A stretch of 62,936 nucleotides of DNA from an uncultured Crocinitomix sp. (GCA_937136425.1 CAKZON010000041.1:1-62936); one strand, 5' to 3'. Counted from the stretch's first letter, positions 40,562-50,280 are shown. Numbers and translations are program-made. Notes: generated from the sequence alone by a model not told the origin.

Positions 40562-40696
40562 TATGTATTTTTACACAACGAATATATTCAACTTAAAGAG
40601 ATCAACAATTAATAGGAAAGAACATTAAGTGTCTCACTTATTATTCGTTGAAATAAGGATGAAATACGACACAATTGCAATTTTCAATAGCGGCTT

Positions 40697-41356
40697 TTAT
40701 TTAATTGGGGCATAAATAAGGCCTTTCCAACTAAGTTTTTTATTTGATTCTAAAGTATTCGAGAACTGCAAATCAAATTGGGCTTTAATGGTATCTGCTT
40801 GAAAAGCATCTTGTTCTATTTTTATGAATCCAGATTTAAAAGGAAAATCCCTAGGTTTCAAGGTTGAAATACTGTTATAATGCGCCCAAACTTTGCACTT
40901 ATCATTAATTATTTCAAAATTCAGTGTTGAATGGGTTCCTGGTGTGATACCTGTTTCACCAATAATATGATTATTTGAATCTCGTTTGATATAAACATAG
41001 TTGCATCCAGTCCACTCGTACATTTCTGCCTCTGATTGCATAGTATAATGCAAATGCGAAGTATCAACTATTTGGTAAAAAGCCTCAAGTGAATCCTCTG
41101 GTATTTTACCATCAACTTTCATTTCATACGCCCTATCAGGACAAAAACCGTCACAGCTTAATTGTCCATATTGGTTTTTATAAATTCCCCAATCATAATC
41201 CCAATTATCGGTAAAAGAAAAATCAGCATCAATATGACTTACAAAAATCATTGCAACAGTTTTTTTAACTGTTTTATATCCTATCATAAATGAACAGGTG
41301 AGTATTGCAATAATTAAAATTGATAAAATGCCACTTAATTTATTTTTTAGTTTCAT
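40697..41356 (-). CDS. Hypothetical protein with N-terminal membrane anchor
   Basis: A 219-residue protein with one hydrophobic helix near the start (LSGILSILIIAILTCSFMIGY) and a beta-rich domain after it (FSFTDNWDYDWGIYKN, STLNFEIINDKCKVWAHY). The helix may be an uncleaved signal anchor. No family recognised. It is 28 bases below the FG-GAP-like lipoprotein gene and probably in the same transcript. Confidence 0.55.
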   Translation of the reverse strand: MKLKNKLSGILSILIIAILTCSFMIGYKTVKKTVAMIFVSHIDADFSFTDNWDYDWGIYKNQYGQLSCDGFCPDRAYEMKVDGKIPEDSLEAFYQIVDTSHLHYTMQSEAEMYEWTGCNYVYIKRDSNNHIIGETGITPGTHSTLNFEIINDKCKVWAHYNSISTLKPRDFPFKSGFIKIEQDAFQADTIKAQFDLQFSNTLESNKKLSWKGLIYAPIK

Positions 41357-41384
41357 AACGCTCTTCTAAAATAACCAATATCCA

Positions 41385-42038
41385 TTAATTCAAGCTGTAA
41401 ATTATAGTTGTATCAGTTTCCATACCAGCCGCTTCGTTCCAAACTGCATGTGTAAATTCAACCTTTTTATTCCCAATTTTATTAATTCGTTTCGAGAAAT
41501 CCTGTTCTTCGCAAGCATATACTCTTCCATCAACCAGAGGTTGCCATACACCATTATTTATTCCATAAACATAAAGTGTTTGCCAGCAACCTTGAAACCA
41601 CTGTGTAACAAAGCCCACCTCCTTAATTCCGTTATCATCTAAATCGTCCATTGCAAAAAAAGATGCAAAACCCAAGGTGTTTGAAAATTCAATATTTGCC
41701 GTATCAAAACTAAACTGAACAATTGTTTCACATAATAAATCTGCACAACCGTAATTAGATGCAGGATTGTTAGGATTATCATAAGCATGATAAGGTGATG
41801 TAATAATGGCTGTATCCATAACTTCATCACCGTTCATATCACCAAGCAAAACAGTATCAATATCTCGGTGCCATTTAAAAATTGGATTTATTAAAATCAA
41901 TGAATCTTTAAAACCGCTAAGCAAAACATCATTTGCAGTACTTATCGGATTATCTTTAGACTGATTAGACACACACGAAAATATATTGACCAACAATATT
42001 GCTATAATCGCTCCTTTTTGAAAATTCCCTAACATCAT
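41385..42038 (-). CDS. Lipoprotein with acidic VCBS/FG-GAP-like loops
   Basis: A 217-residue lipoprotein (AIIAILLVNIFSC, with the Cys after about residue 20). Two Asp-rich loops, LGDMNGDEVMDTAI and AMDDLDDNGIKEVGF, look like calcium-binding turns of FG-GAP or VCBS repeats. The C-terminal part is beta-rich with two Cys pairs (YGCADLLC, FQGCW). Two ATG codons stand in tandem at the start; the second lacks effect on the signal peptide. Function unknown. Confidence 0.6.
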   Translation of the reverse strand: MMLGNFQKGAIIAILLVNIFSCVSNQSKDNPISTANDVLLSGFKDSLILINPIFKWHRDIDTVLLGDMNGDEVMDTAIITSPYHAYDNPNNPASNYGCADLLCETIVQFSFDTANIEFSNTLGFASFFAMDDLDDNGIKEVGFVTQWFQGCWQTLYVYGINNGVWQPLVDGRVYACEEQDFSKRINKIGNKKVEFTHAVWNEAAGMETDTTIIYSLN

Positions 42039-42128
42039 TTCCCGAATGTCAAAAAAAACAACAACTTAACATTCTTAATTACCCTCGAAAAATACTCGCT
42101 TTTATTATTTGATACAAGATGCTAATTA

Positions 42129-42656
42129 TTAGAACTTAGTTATAGTTTTAACAAATAGTTTAACGTTATCATAATCATCACCATTAAGCTGTTTTTGCTC
42201 AAAATCTAATTTTTTTAACTCTTGTTTTAATGAATCAATATTATCTCCTTTGTAAACGTCAATTTCTCGATAAAAAGTAATGCCTTTATTTTCATTTTTG
42301 TAGTACGAGTTTTTTTCAATAATTGCAGCTATAGGTAAATCAATTGTATGTCTGCCTTTATAAATATGAGGCACCATCATTTGTGTGAAATCTGCATATA
42401 TTCTTTGCCTATATGAATATACTTTTGAACTTAACTCATTATTGAAAGAAGTTGTATCGTTTACTATAAAAGTAATTAGCCGATTATTTTTCAGTTTAGA
42501 TTTGGTCATTGTTCCTGAAAAATGCCCATTTACAATTGTCTTTTCTTTAATCATTTTCGCCTCAGCATCAACCTTAGCAATGTTATTTTTAATGTCAGCC
42601 AGCCAATCATCAGACGGAATTAAAACAAATAATATACTTAAAATTAGCAGCTTCAT
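42129..42656 (-). CDS. Exported hypothetical protein
   Basis: A 175-residue protein with a short signal-peptide-like start (LLILSILFVLIPS). The mature part is helical at the beginning (NNIAKVDAEAKMI), with a beta region (FSGTMTKSKLKNNRLITFIVND) and a charged end. No family recognised. Its start overlaps the stop of the upstream membrane protein by four bases (ATGA), so the two genes are coupled. Confidence 0.55.
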   Translation of the reverse strand: MKLLILSILFVLIPSDDWLADIKNNIAKVDAEAKMIKEKTIVNGHFSGTMTKSKLKNNRLITFIVNDTTSFNNELSSKVYSYRQRIYADFTQMMVPHIYKGRHTIDLPIAAIIEKNSYYKNENKGITFYREIDVYKGDNIDSLKQELKKLDFEQKQLNGDDYDNVKLFVKTITKF

Positions 42657-43126
42657 TTTATAATAATAACGTTTCCTTCAAAATCGGCGATTAATAATTT
42701 CATCAATTCTGGATAACCTTTAATATCCATTGACGAGAACATAACCCGTTCTCCTTGTCTAGTTTTTATAAATACTTGTTCCCCAAACAAAGATTTACCA
42801 ATGCTTATTTTCTTGTGAATGTTGATTTTCCAAACGTTTTCTTTATTCAAGTTTATCACACGCTTCCGATATTTATAAATAAACACCCATTCATCCGCTT
42901 TACGTTCAATTGATTTGATGGACCTTAACCCAAACATTCCCAATAAAATAAACAAGCCAGGCAACACAAATAATAATGGAATAACGGAGACTTTCATATC
43001 GTCAGAATGGTCGTCAAAAACAAGTATACCAGTCACCAATATAAGTATACCGATTGCGAATGTAAATACAACAGAAATTTTAAGTAAAACGGACGGTTTA
43101 AAAATCATGTCCTTAAAAATAATCAT
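42653..43126 (-). CDS. Small membrane protein, PH-like C-terminal half
   Basis: A 157-residue protein with two hydrophobic helices at about residues 14-33 and 46-66, and a soluble C-terminal half of beta strands (EWVFIYKYRKRVINL, VWKINIHKKISIGKS, VFIKTRQGERVMF) that resembles a bacterial PH-like fold. A second ATG at 43108 is possible. Family not identified. Coupled to the downstream exported protein by a four-base overlap. Confidence 0.55.
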   Translation of the reverse strand: MIIFKDMIFKPSVLLKISVVFTFAIGILILVTGILVFDDHSDDMKVSVIPLLFVLPGLFILLGMFGLRSIKSIERKADEWVFIYKYRKRVINLNKENVWKINIHKKISIGKSLFGEQVFIKTRQGERVMFSSMDIKGYPELMKLLIADFEGNVIIIK

Positions 43127-43224
43127 TCAAGTTTAAAATATTGGTAATTGTTATTCGTCATCAATAATAGACAAACAATTCCGCTATCCTTTTGATAACG
43201 GACATAAATAAAAAAATAGATAAA

Positions 43225-43497
43225 ATGAAAAATTCAATTTTTAGATCAATTTTAATGGGACTTCTCATTGGTGTATTGGTTTTTGTAGCATTTAGATTAG
43301 TACTTGTATTATTATTAGTAGCAGCCATATTTAAACTTGCTGGCGGTGGAAAATGGAAAAGAGCACAATGGCGTCAGCAAAAATTGGCCTATGTAGACAA
43401 TGTAAGAAACATGAATGAGGATGAATATGAGCAATTCAAATCGAATTTTGGACAAGGACATTGCCACCACCATCACTATAACAATAAACAGCATTAA
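43225..43497 (+). CDS. Small membrane protein with His-rich C-terminus
   Basis: A 90-residue protein with a long hydrophobic region (about residues 8-38; LMGLLIGVLVFVAFRLVLVLLLV) and a basic charged segment (KWKRAQWRQQK). The last 13 residues, GHCHHHHYNNKQH, form a Cys/His cluster suited to binding Zn, Ni or Cu. I start at the ATG at 43225; the upstream ATT-preceded frame has no better start. Two bases separate it from a second His-rich gene, so they form a pair. Confidence 0.7.
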   Translation: MKNSIFRSILMGLLIGVLVFVAFRLVLVLLLVAAIFKLAGGGKWKRAQWRQQKLAYVDNVRNMNEDEYEQFKSNFGQGHCHHHHYNNKQH

Positions 43498-43499
43498 TT

Positions 43500-43700
43500 A
43501 TGAAAAAGAGGGTAAACAAAATAGTAGTAGTAATTACAGCCGTGCTAACGTTTGGCGCACTTGGCGTAACTGCGAAAATGCATCACATGCACCACCATAA
43601 ACATCACGCACAATATATGCAAGGTGATAATATGCAAGAAAACTGCTTTATGTGGCAAGGAGTATGTGATACAGAAGAAGCTACCGTGGAAACGGAATAG
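43500..43700 (+). CDS. Small exported His/Met-rich protein
   Basis: A 66-residue protein with a signal peptide (VVVITAVLTFGALGVTA) and a mature part starting KMHHMHHHKHH: seven His and several Met within a dozen residues, then two Cys (NCFMWQGVCD) and an acidic tail. This resembles a periplasmic metal-binding peptide. No enzyme or transporter for metal is adjacent, so the role, storage or sensing, is open. A terminator follows at 43765-43794. Confidence 0.7.
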   Translation: MKKRVNKIVVVITAVLTFGALGVTAKMHHMHHHKHHAQYMQGDNMQENCFMWQGVCDTEEATVETE

Positions 43701-43702
43701 CA

Positions 43703-43749
43703 TGTAGGAGATTTGCATTCCTACAAATCACTGCACATAAAACTGCAGT
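43703..43749 (+). repeat. Two hairpins downstream of the His-rich gene
   Basis: A first stem TGTAGGA / TCCTACA at 43703-43709 and 43719-43725, and a second ACTGCA / TGCAGT at 43730-43735 and 43744-43749, follow the stop codon and precede the terminator hairpin. Together they would make a structured 3' end; role unknown. Confidence 0.4.
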
Positions 43750-43764
43750 AGATTGATTTTGGTT

Positions 43765-43794
43765 TAAGCGTCCCTAAATGGGGGCGCTTTTTTT
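43765..43794 (+). terminator. Intrinsic terminator
   Basis: A stem AAGCGTCCC paired with GGGGCGCTT (one G-U) and loop TAAATG, followed by seven T. Confidence 0.85.
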
Positions 43795-43820
43795 ATATCA
43801 TAAAAATTTTAGGAAAACCA

Positions 43821-44609
43821 TTAGTTCAATGCGTTCTCAAATAAATCAAAATCATTTAACATATATTCAAGCAAATGGCGGCATTTATTTTGGCAAGCAG
43901 GATAATGAGATTTATGTTGACGCGTGACGGTTTTAGGTGAACGACCCCACCAAAATTCAGTAAGGGCAATTGGCGTAAATTTGTTTTGAATGGCGTATTC
44001 TAATAATTTGGGAGCGGCACACTCCCCTGTTCCGGCTGCAGGTCTTTTATTTGGTGTGTTTGCAAATATTGAAATGAGGTTTTCAGTTTTACCTTTTAAA
44101 TTGGTGAAATAATAGTTAGAAAACAACTGGGTTTGCAGCTGATTAGATTTGTTTTTGCGTTTCAATTTTAGTGCGGAAATATCCTCTTTTTGCGTTGTGC
44201 CAAACTGGTTTTCAAGCTTTTTAATTTCGCTGCTAATTTGCGTTAAGGCGCTCATTCCTTTATTTATAAAAAAATCATCAACTGCTGGATTAAAAACGCT
44301 AGGCACAAAGTTTCCTAACTCATCATCATTCAGCAATTTTCCTGAAAAGGTAGCAAGATACCCTAGTTTACCTGAGGTATTTCGAACAACCAGTACACCA
44401 AACATTTTTCCTTTTACACCTTGCACCACAGAATCGTCAAAACCAAAATTGTGCGCCCAATTTTTCTCATTAAGCGCAATATATGCTTGTAATTCTCTAG
44501 TTGCAATTTGTGAAATTACAGGAACTTCTTTTCCAAATGGATTATTCAATTGATTTGGAATCTCAATTCCTTCAACATTTGATTGAAAAGCAACAAAACA
44601 ATTTTTCAT
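43821..44609 (-). CDS. RluA-type pseudouridine synthase N-terminal extension domain as a free-standing protein
   Basis: A 262-residue protein. The C-terminal third carries the hallmark of the extension found before some RluA-family catalytic domains: PAAGTGECAAPKLLEYA, then IALTEFWWGRSPK, and SHYPACQNKCRHLLEYML. The middle has a coiled coil (KKLENQFG to KRKNKSNQLQ). In full-length homologues the synthase domain starts just where this protein stops; here the chain ends at NALN and the next 120 bases hold only a terminator, so the catalytic domain is absent. It lies 12 bases downstream of the small membrane gene in the ABC-F operon. Confidence 0.75.
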   Translation of the reverse strand: MKNCFVAFQSNVEGIEIPNQLNNPFGKEVPVISQIATRELQAYIALNEKNWAHNFGFDDSVVQGVKGKMFGVLVVRNTSGKLGYLATFSGKLLNDDELGNFVPSVFNPAVDDFFINKGMSALTQISSEIKKLENQFGTTQKEDISALKLKRKNKSNQLQTQLFSNYYFTNLKGKTENLISIFANTPNKRPAAGTGECAAPKLLEYAIQNKFTPIALTEFWWGRSPKTVTRQHKSHYPACQNKCRHLLEYMLNDFDLFENALN

Positions 44610-44621
44610 TTTTTGATGCTA

Positions 44622-44734
44622 TTACAAAATAAATACTGCCGCAAAAATAAAAATGAGTATAATCACCAAATACTGCCAAAAATCTGCGAAATATGGCATA
44701 TACTTTTTAAATGCTGCTTTTACTCTAGCACGCA

Positions 44735-44735
<1 letters not shown>
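44622..44735 (-). CDS. 37-residue single-pass membrane protein
   Basis: A 37-residue protein beginning with an arginine- and lysine-rich helix (MRARVKAAFKKYM), then an aromatic patch (PYFADFWQY) and one hydrophobic helix (LVIILIFIFAAVFIL) to the end. Its ATG overlaps the ABC-F stop by one base (TAATG), so translation is coupled. Positive residues at the N-terminus place that end in the cytoplasm. It is too short for routine gene finders; the coupled start and clean membrane architecture support it as real. Confidence 0.7.
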
Positions 44736-46360
<1,625 letters not shown>

Positions 46361-46383
46361 TTATGCTGTTTCTATTTTTGCTG

Positions 46384-46391
46384 CAAATTTA
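46384..46391 (-). promoter_or_regulatory. -7 box TAAATTTG of the ABC-F operon
   Basis: Exact TAnnTTTG on the minus strand, 23 bases before the ABC-F ATG. The nearest TTG is only 12 bases away, so the -33 element is unclear. Confidence 0.5.
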
Positions 46392-46434
46392 AATCTTAAC
46401 GCTCAAATAAAACACCTTTTTAAATAAAAAAATT

Positions 46435-46463
46435 TTGTTTTATAGAAAACTAATCTATATTTG
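46435..46463 (+). promoter_or_regulatory. Promoter (TTG-N18-TATATTTG) of the DUF4878-like lipoprotein
   Basis: TTG at 46435-46437 and TATATTTG at 46456-46463, 18 bases apart, both exact. Leader of about 30 bases before the ATG. Confidence 0.7.
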
Positions 46464-46501
46464 CAATTGAATATACATTTATAAGTAAGAAAAAGTAAGT
46501 T

Positions 46502-46888
46502 ATGAAATTGAAAACATTATTAGTAGGAGCGGTTGCAGGATTGTTGTTAACTGCTTGTGGTGGTGGTGCATCACCAGAAGATGTAACAACAGACTTCGTT
46601 AATGCATTAGCAGCAGGAGATTGCGATAAAGCAATGGGAATGGCTGTAGAAAGCGCAAAAGAATCTGTACAGAGTACTATTGACGCTGGATGTGACGAGT
46701 ACCAATCAGAAATTGTTTCTGTTACTTGTGAGACTGCTGAAGAAACTGCAGACTGTGCTTGTACTGAGAAAAGAGATGGTATGGATATGACATACGATTA
46801 CAACCTTAAAAAAGTTGACGGAGCTTGGAAAGTATCTAACTTCCAGAAACAAATGGACATGGGTGACATGGACTTAGGTGGTGAGTAA
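46502..46888 (+). CDS. Small lipoprotein (DUF4878-like)
   Basis: A 128-residue lipoprotein: VGAVAGLLLTAC gives Cys 19, then GGG and a small alpha+beta domain (SPEDVTTDFVNALAAGDCDKAM, VDGAWKVSNF) that matches the NTF2-like DUF4878 pattern. Four further Cys (CDEYQ, VTCETA, DCACTE) may form two disulphides. The chain ends in an acidic Asp/Gly/Met tail. Role unknown. A terminator follows. Confidence 0.72.
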   Translation: MKLKTLLVGAVAGLLLTACGGGASPEDVTTDFVNALAAGDCDKAMGMAVESAKESVQSTIDAGCDEYQSEIVSVTCETAEETADCACTEKRDGMDMTYDYNLKKVDGAWKVSNFQKQMDMGDMDLGGE

Positions 46889-46908
46889 TCAACCCTCTTA
46901 AAAATATT

Positions 46909-46939
46909 AAAACCTGACCGTAAAACGTCAGGTTTTTTT
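46909..46939 (+). terminator. Intrinsic terminator
   Basis: A stem AAACCTGAC / GTCAGGTTT (9 bp), loop of eight bases, then a run of T to 46939. Confidence 0.88.
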
Positions 46940-46992
46940 ATGCGCTAAATTCTCATACCCATTAAATAAAAAAGGAAAACTCTGTTGATCTT

Positions 46993-47023
46993 TTGCGAGT
47001 GCGTCTTAATTCAGTTAAATTTG
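46993..47023 (+). promoter_or_regulatory. Promoter (TTG-N20-TAAATTTG) of the YiiX-like lipoprotein
   Basis: TTG at 46993-46995 and TAAATTTG at 47016-47023, 20 bases apart. The ATG is five bases below, so the transcript is probably leaderless; the TTG is in frame but is a promoter element. Confidence 0.7.
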
Positions 47024-47028
47024 CAGCC

Positions 47029-47667
47029 ATGAAAATCATCTATATTACATCAATAATTATTCTATTCTTTACTGTTTTCACAAGCTGTAGTGGCGAAGTT
47101 GAAGAGAGCAGAAAATATGTTCACGTTCCGCCAACAATGCCGGACAGTGTATATGATAAATTACAAGATGGTGATATTATAATGCGTAAAGGCACTGGTC
47201 CACTTTCATTCCATATCATGAATGCCACAAAAGAAGATTATTCACATTGTGGAATTATTGTAAAAGAGGATGATAAATGGCGAGTTATTCACGCCATGGG
47301 AGGTTCTGTTAGCAAAGGAGACATTGATGGTATGCAAACGGTTGACTTAACTGAGTTTGTTGCTTACGCGGCTGATTCAATGATGTTTATTTGCAGAGCT
47401 ACTTTTGAAGATTCATTAGGAACCAAAATTAGAGATAAAGCCTATGAATATTTAGCAACCGAAGCTCCTTTTGATCATTCTTTTAACTTATTTGAACAAG
47501 ACAGAATATATTGTTCTGAATTGATTTTCTGTATTTTACGTGATATTACTGGAGAAAATCAAATGAAAATTAGAAAGAAGAAAGATTCTTACCAATTATT
47601 ATTTTCCACCTTTTTTGATGAAGAAAAATATCAACCAATTTTTCACTTAAAAGATTTGGCTGATTAG
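47029..47667 (+). CDS. YiiX/YebB-like cysteine hydrolase lipoprotein (NlpC/P60-related)
   Basis: A 212-residue lipoprotein (SIIILFFTVFTSC, Cys about 17). The domain matches the YiiX/YebB group of permuted NlpC/P60 enzymes: LQDGDIIMRKGTGPLSF, EDYSHCGIIVK with the conserved His, and YCSELIFCIL with the candidate catalytic Cys. Possible substrates are cell-wall peptides or lipid amides. I start at the ATG at 47029, because the TTG at 46993 belongs to the promoter. It ends four bases into a convergent gene. Confidence 0.82.
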   Translation: MKIIYITSIIILFFTVFTSCSGEVEESRKYVHVPPTMPDSVYDKLQDGDIIMRKGTGPLSFHIMNATKEDYSHCGIIVKEDDKWRVIHAMGGSVSKGDIDGMQTVDLTEFVAYAADSMMFICRATFEDSLGTKIRDKAYEYLATEAPFDHSFNLFEQDRIYCSELIFCILRDITGENQMKIRKKKDSYQLLFSTFFDEEKYQPIFHLKDLAD

Positions 47668-48599
47668 ACTTCGAAAACTAATTGGTCTGCAATAGAACTT
47701 GTTCCCTGTAATCCCCCTGTGTGGATTGCAACTACAGTACTTCCAGAAGGAATTTCTCCTGATTTTACCATGTCGCACAAAGCATAAAACATTTTACCTG
47801 TATATATTTGATCCAGTTTTAACCCTGTTTCTGTATAGACTTGATTAATGAAATCAATGAGTGTTTGGTTAAATTTACCATATCCACCAAAGGCATAATT
47901 TGTTGCCAAATGTAAATCATTGAGTTTTTCTGATACCTCTAATTCTCCTAGTCCTGAAATAAGGAGAAGGTTTGCAATTTCATCCCGTATAAAATCTCCT
48001 TTTTTGAAAACAGGAACAGAAATAACCTTTTGCTCATCAACTCCCATTAAAACACCTGCAGCAGTTGTACCAGTACCAGACGGAAGGATGTAATAATCTG
48101 GATTAATATCAATTTCAGAAACAATTGCAGTACAACCTATAACGCCCAAATAATTTGCTCCGCCCTCCTCAACCACCAAAACATTGCCATATTTTCTGCG
48201 CAATAATTCTTTATAATCCCGCTCATATCTCCAACTATATTCCTCTCTGCTAACAAACACTAATTGCATTCCAGCCTCTGCTGCTGCTTTTAACGTGGCG
48301 TTTGAATCTTGGGTTAATTCTTCTCCTCTAATTATTCCAATTGTCGGAATTTCCATGTCACGACCTAATGCCGCCGTTGCATGTATGTGATTTGAATATG
48401 CGCCACCAAATGTTAAAAGAGCTTCGTATTTACTTTGTTTATATTTCTCAATATTCAAGCTTAACTTTCGCCATTTATTACCCGATATTTCCGGATGAAT
48501 CTGATCATCTCTTTTAATGTAACACTTTACACCAAAAGAATTAAATAATTCATAATCAAGCAATTCTAAGCTAGATGGAATTTTCAATTTAGCTGACAT
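47664..48599 (-). CDS. PLP-dependent enzyme of the ACC deaminase / D-cysteine desulfhydrase family
   Basis: A 311-residue fold-type II PLP enzyme. The Schiff-base Lys sits in SGNKWRKL (about residue 42), followed by LTFGGAYSNH (phosphate and substrate loop) and a glycine-rich PSGTGTTAAGVLMG phosphate-binding loop (about residues 173-186). Members include ACC deaminase and D-cysteine desulfhydrase; the exact substrate is not shown by the visible residues. Eleven bases follow the AAC(3)-family gene. Confidence 0.85.
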   Translation of the reverse strand: MSAKLKIPSSLELLDYELFNSFGVKCYIKRDDQIHPEISGNKWRKLSLNIEKYKQSKYEALLTFGGAYSNHIHATAALGRDMEIPTIGIIRGEELTQDSNATLKAAAEAGMQLVFVSREEYSWRYERDYKELLRRKYGNVLVVEEGGANYLGVIGCTAIVSEIDINPDYYILPSGTGTTAAGVLMGVDEQKVISVPVFKKGDFIRDEIANLLLISGLGELEVSEKLNDLHLATNYAFGGYGKFNQTLIDFINQVYTETGLKLDQIYTGKMFYALCDMVKSGEIPSGSTVVAIHTGGLQGTSSIADQLVFEV

Positions 48600-48610
48600 C
48601 TAGATTTTGA

Positions 48611-49507
48611 TTAACTACCTTTAGGTGTGTACATTGTCACTCCATTTTCTTTATATTCTGCAATCATAACTGATAAAAACTTATCAGCATCTACAGCTAA
48701 TGTTGCAGCCTCTCCTACTTTGCATTTAGACAAGGCACCATTGGCCTCAAAGAGTGGGATCAAATCATCACATTTCCGTTTTTTAGAATATTCAGGATTA
48801 TGCACTTTGGTTTTAACCTTGTGCTTCTCTCCTTTTTCATCAATAACGTCAATTTCAAATTCATCTTTATAATAAACTGGAAATTTGAAATCTACAGCAT
48901 CTTCCAAGGTGTGTAAATTTGTTCCGGCCATTGAGAGCGTCACCCCAACATATAAAATTTTTCCTTTTTGCTCTGAAATACGATAAAATGGACTGTTTTT
49001 ATTGTAAGGTGTGGGTTGATTAAAATGATCTTTTGTATAATACTCGGCCAATTTACCAACTGCAGAGACAGGTTCGGTAGGATGCAAACTACGTTTAGCA
49101 TTGGGCAATTTTCTAAAATATTCTGTGATTGCTCCTGTTTTAGAAGGAGAATTTAGCACATCAAAAAAAGGTGTATTTCTAATGTAATTTAATTGAAAAA
49201 CATTGTTTGGTGAGGTTGGCATAAGTACAGTCCCCTCTTCTCCTACAGTTTCAATTAGCGCATCAACAAAGGTTTTAGGTCCATCAATTAAATGCCCAAT
49301 TCTACTCAAGCTTGAATGCACCAATACAGAATCCCCTGCTTTAATACCAATATCTTGTAAGTTTTTAATTAAATCTTCTGTAGTAATACTTTTTCCAGCG
49401 CTGTGCTTACTCGCTAACTCAGCATTACGATTGTTCTTTTTTCGTTTTCGATTCCAGTTTAATAAAAAACTTGGCGTTATGCTTCGCACAACATCTTTCA
49501 AACTCAT
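48611..49507 (-). CDS. AAC(3)-family N-acetyltransferase
   Basis: A 298-residue protein of the antibiotic N-acetyltransferase fold (AAC(3)). Family marks: GDSVLVHSSLSRIG (about residues 57-70), GTVLMPTSP, RSLHPTEPVSAVGKLA (conserved HP and VxAxG) and GTNLHTLEDA (corresponding to the NT-[ST]-LH-x-x-E segment). Resistance enzymes acetylate the 3-amino group of aminoglycosides; chromosomal relatives also modify other sugars or metabolites. Here it is coupled by a four-base overlap to a TonB-like gene, so a housekeeping role is more likely than resistance. Confidence 0.82.
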   Translation of the reverse strand: MSLKDVVRSITPSFLLNWNRKRKKNNRNAELASKHSAGKSITTEDLIKNLQDIGIKAGDSVLVHSSLSRIGHLIDGPKTFVDALIETVGEEGTVLMPTSPNNVFQLNYIRNTPFFDVLNSPSKTGAITEYFRKLPNAKRSLHPTEPVSAVGKLAEYYTKDHFNQPTPYNKNSPFYRISEQKGKILYVGVTLSMAGTNLHTLEDAVDFKFPVYYKDEFEIDVIDEKGEKHKVKTKVHNPEYSKKRKCDDLIPLFEANGALSKCKVGEAATLAVDADKFLSVMIAEYKENGVTMYTPKGS

Positions 49508-50280
49508 TGTCCTTGAAATTTATAGGTGATTGTACCGCTAGAAAGGCCAGAAGCGGATTTAGAATAATCAAATCGTGCCTTTTTAGCGTAACGTTTTGCT
49601 TTTAAAACCATACATTCTGTTGCTCCACGCGAAAGTCCTGAATTAAGCTCTGCACTTTTAACATTTCCACTTTTATCCACTTTAATGTCAATAACCACTG
49701 TTCCTGAACCATTACAAGTGTAGCCAGGTATATCCAGTGAATGCGCCTTACGTCCTTTCAAATTAAACTCCACCATTACTTGTCCAGCAAAAGCATTGTC
49801 TCCACTATTATCAACATTACTATTGTTAGAGTTGTTTTGATTTGTTCTTGTAGTTGAGCTTTCATCATTACGCTCTGTACTCCGTGGTGGCGGACCATCT
49901 GAATCAGGATGCGTAGCTGCCCACTCATCAAAAAACTGTTGTTCTAATTCTCTTGCCTCACGCTCTACTTGTTCGTCTAGGTCTTGCGTAGAGAAATTTT
50001 CGTAAGAACGCTCACGTTGATCATTTTGGTCGGCAGTTAAATTATACAATTGCTCATTTTGCAATTCGTTTTGTTGGTTTAAACGTTCCAACATCTCTAA
50101 CATTTCCTCATCCATTTCAATAGCGTCCGCATCTAATTCAACCTCTTCAAATTCGGCTGCATGCCCATAAGGAGTGTCTACCGTTACAAAATTGGTTGTC
50201 ATAAAAAATATGACATGAAAAAGTACTGTCCCCAAAATGGCAAACTTATAACGTTCGATATATTCTAAGAACTGATCCAC
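49504..50280 (-). CDS. TonB-like / energy-transducer-like protein
   Basis: A 258-residue protein with one N-terminal membrane helix (about residues 12-32), an acidic, Gln/Asn-rich coiled coil (VELDADAIEMDEEMLEMLERL, then QQNELQNEQL), a Ser/Asn/Thr linker, and a small C-terminal domain (about 175-258; CNGSGTVVIDIKVDKSGNVKSAEL) resembling the TonB C-terminal fold. Starts at GTG, whose first base overlaps the WG gene stop (TAGTG). It may transmit energy or anchor envelope proteins; no TonB-dependent receptor is adjacent. Confidence 0.78.
   Translation of the reverse strand: MDQFLEYIERYKFAILGTVLFHVIFFMTTNFVTVDTPYGHAAEFEEVELDADAIEMDEEMLEMLERLNQQNELQNEQLYNLTADQNDQRERSYENFSTQDLDEQVEREARELEQQFFDEWAATHPDSDGPPPRSTERNDESSTTRTNQNNSNNSNVDNSGDNAFAGQVMVEFNLKGRKAHSLDIPGYTCNGSGTVVIDIKVDKSGNVKSAELNSGLSRGATECMVLKAKRYAKKARFDYSKSASGLSSGTITYKFQGQ

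Noticed and set aside
44149..44553. 134-residue plus-strand frame inside the RluA-N gene
   Set aside because: Antisense to a gene with clear family motifs and no start signals of its own.
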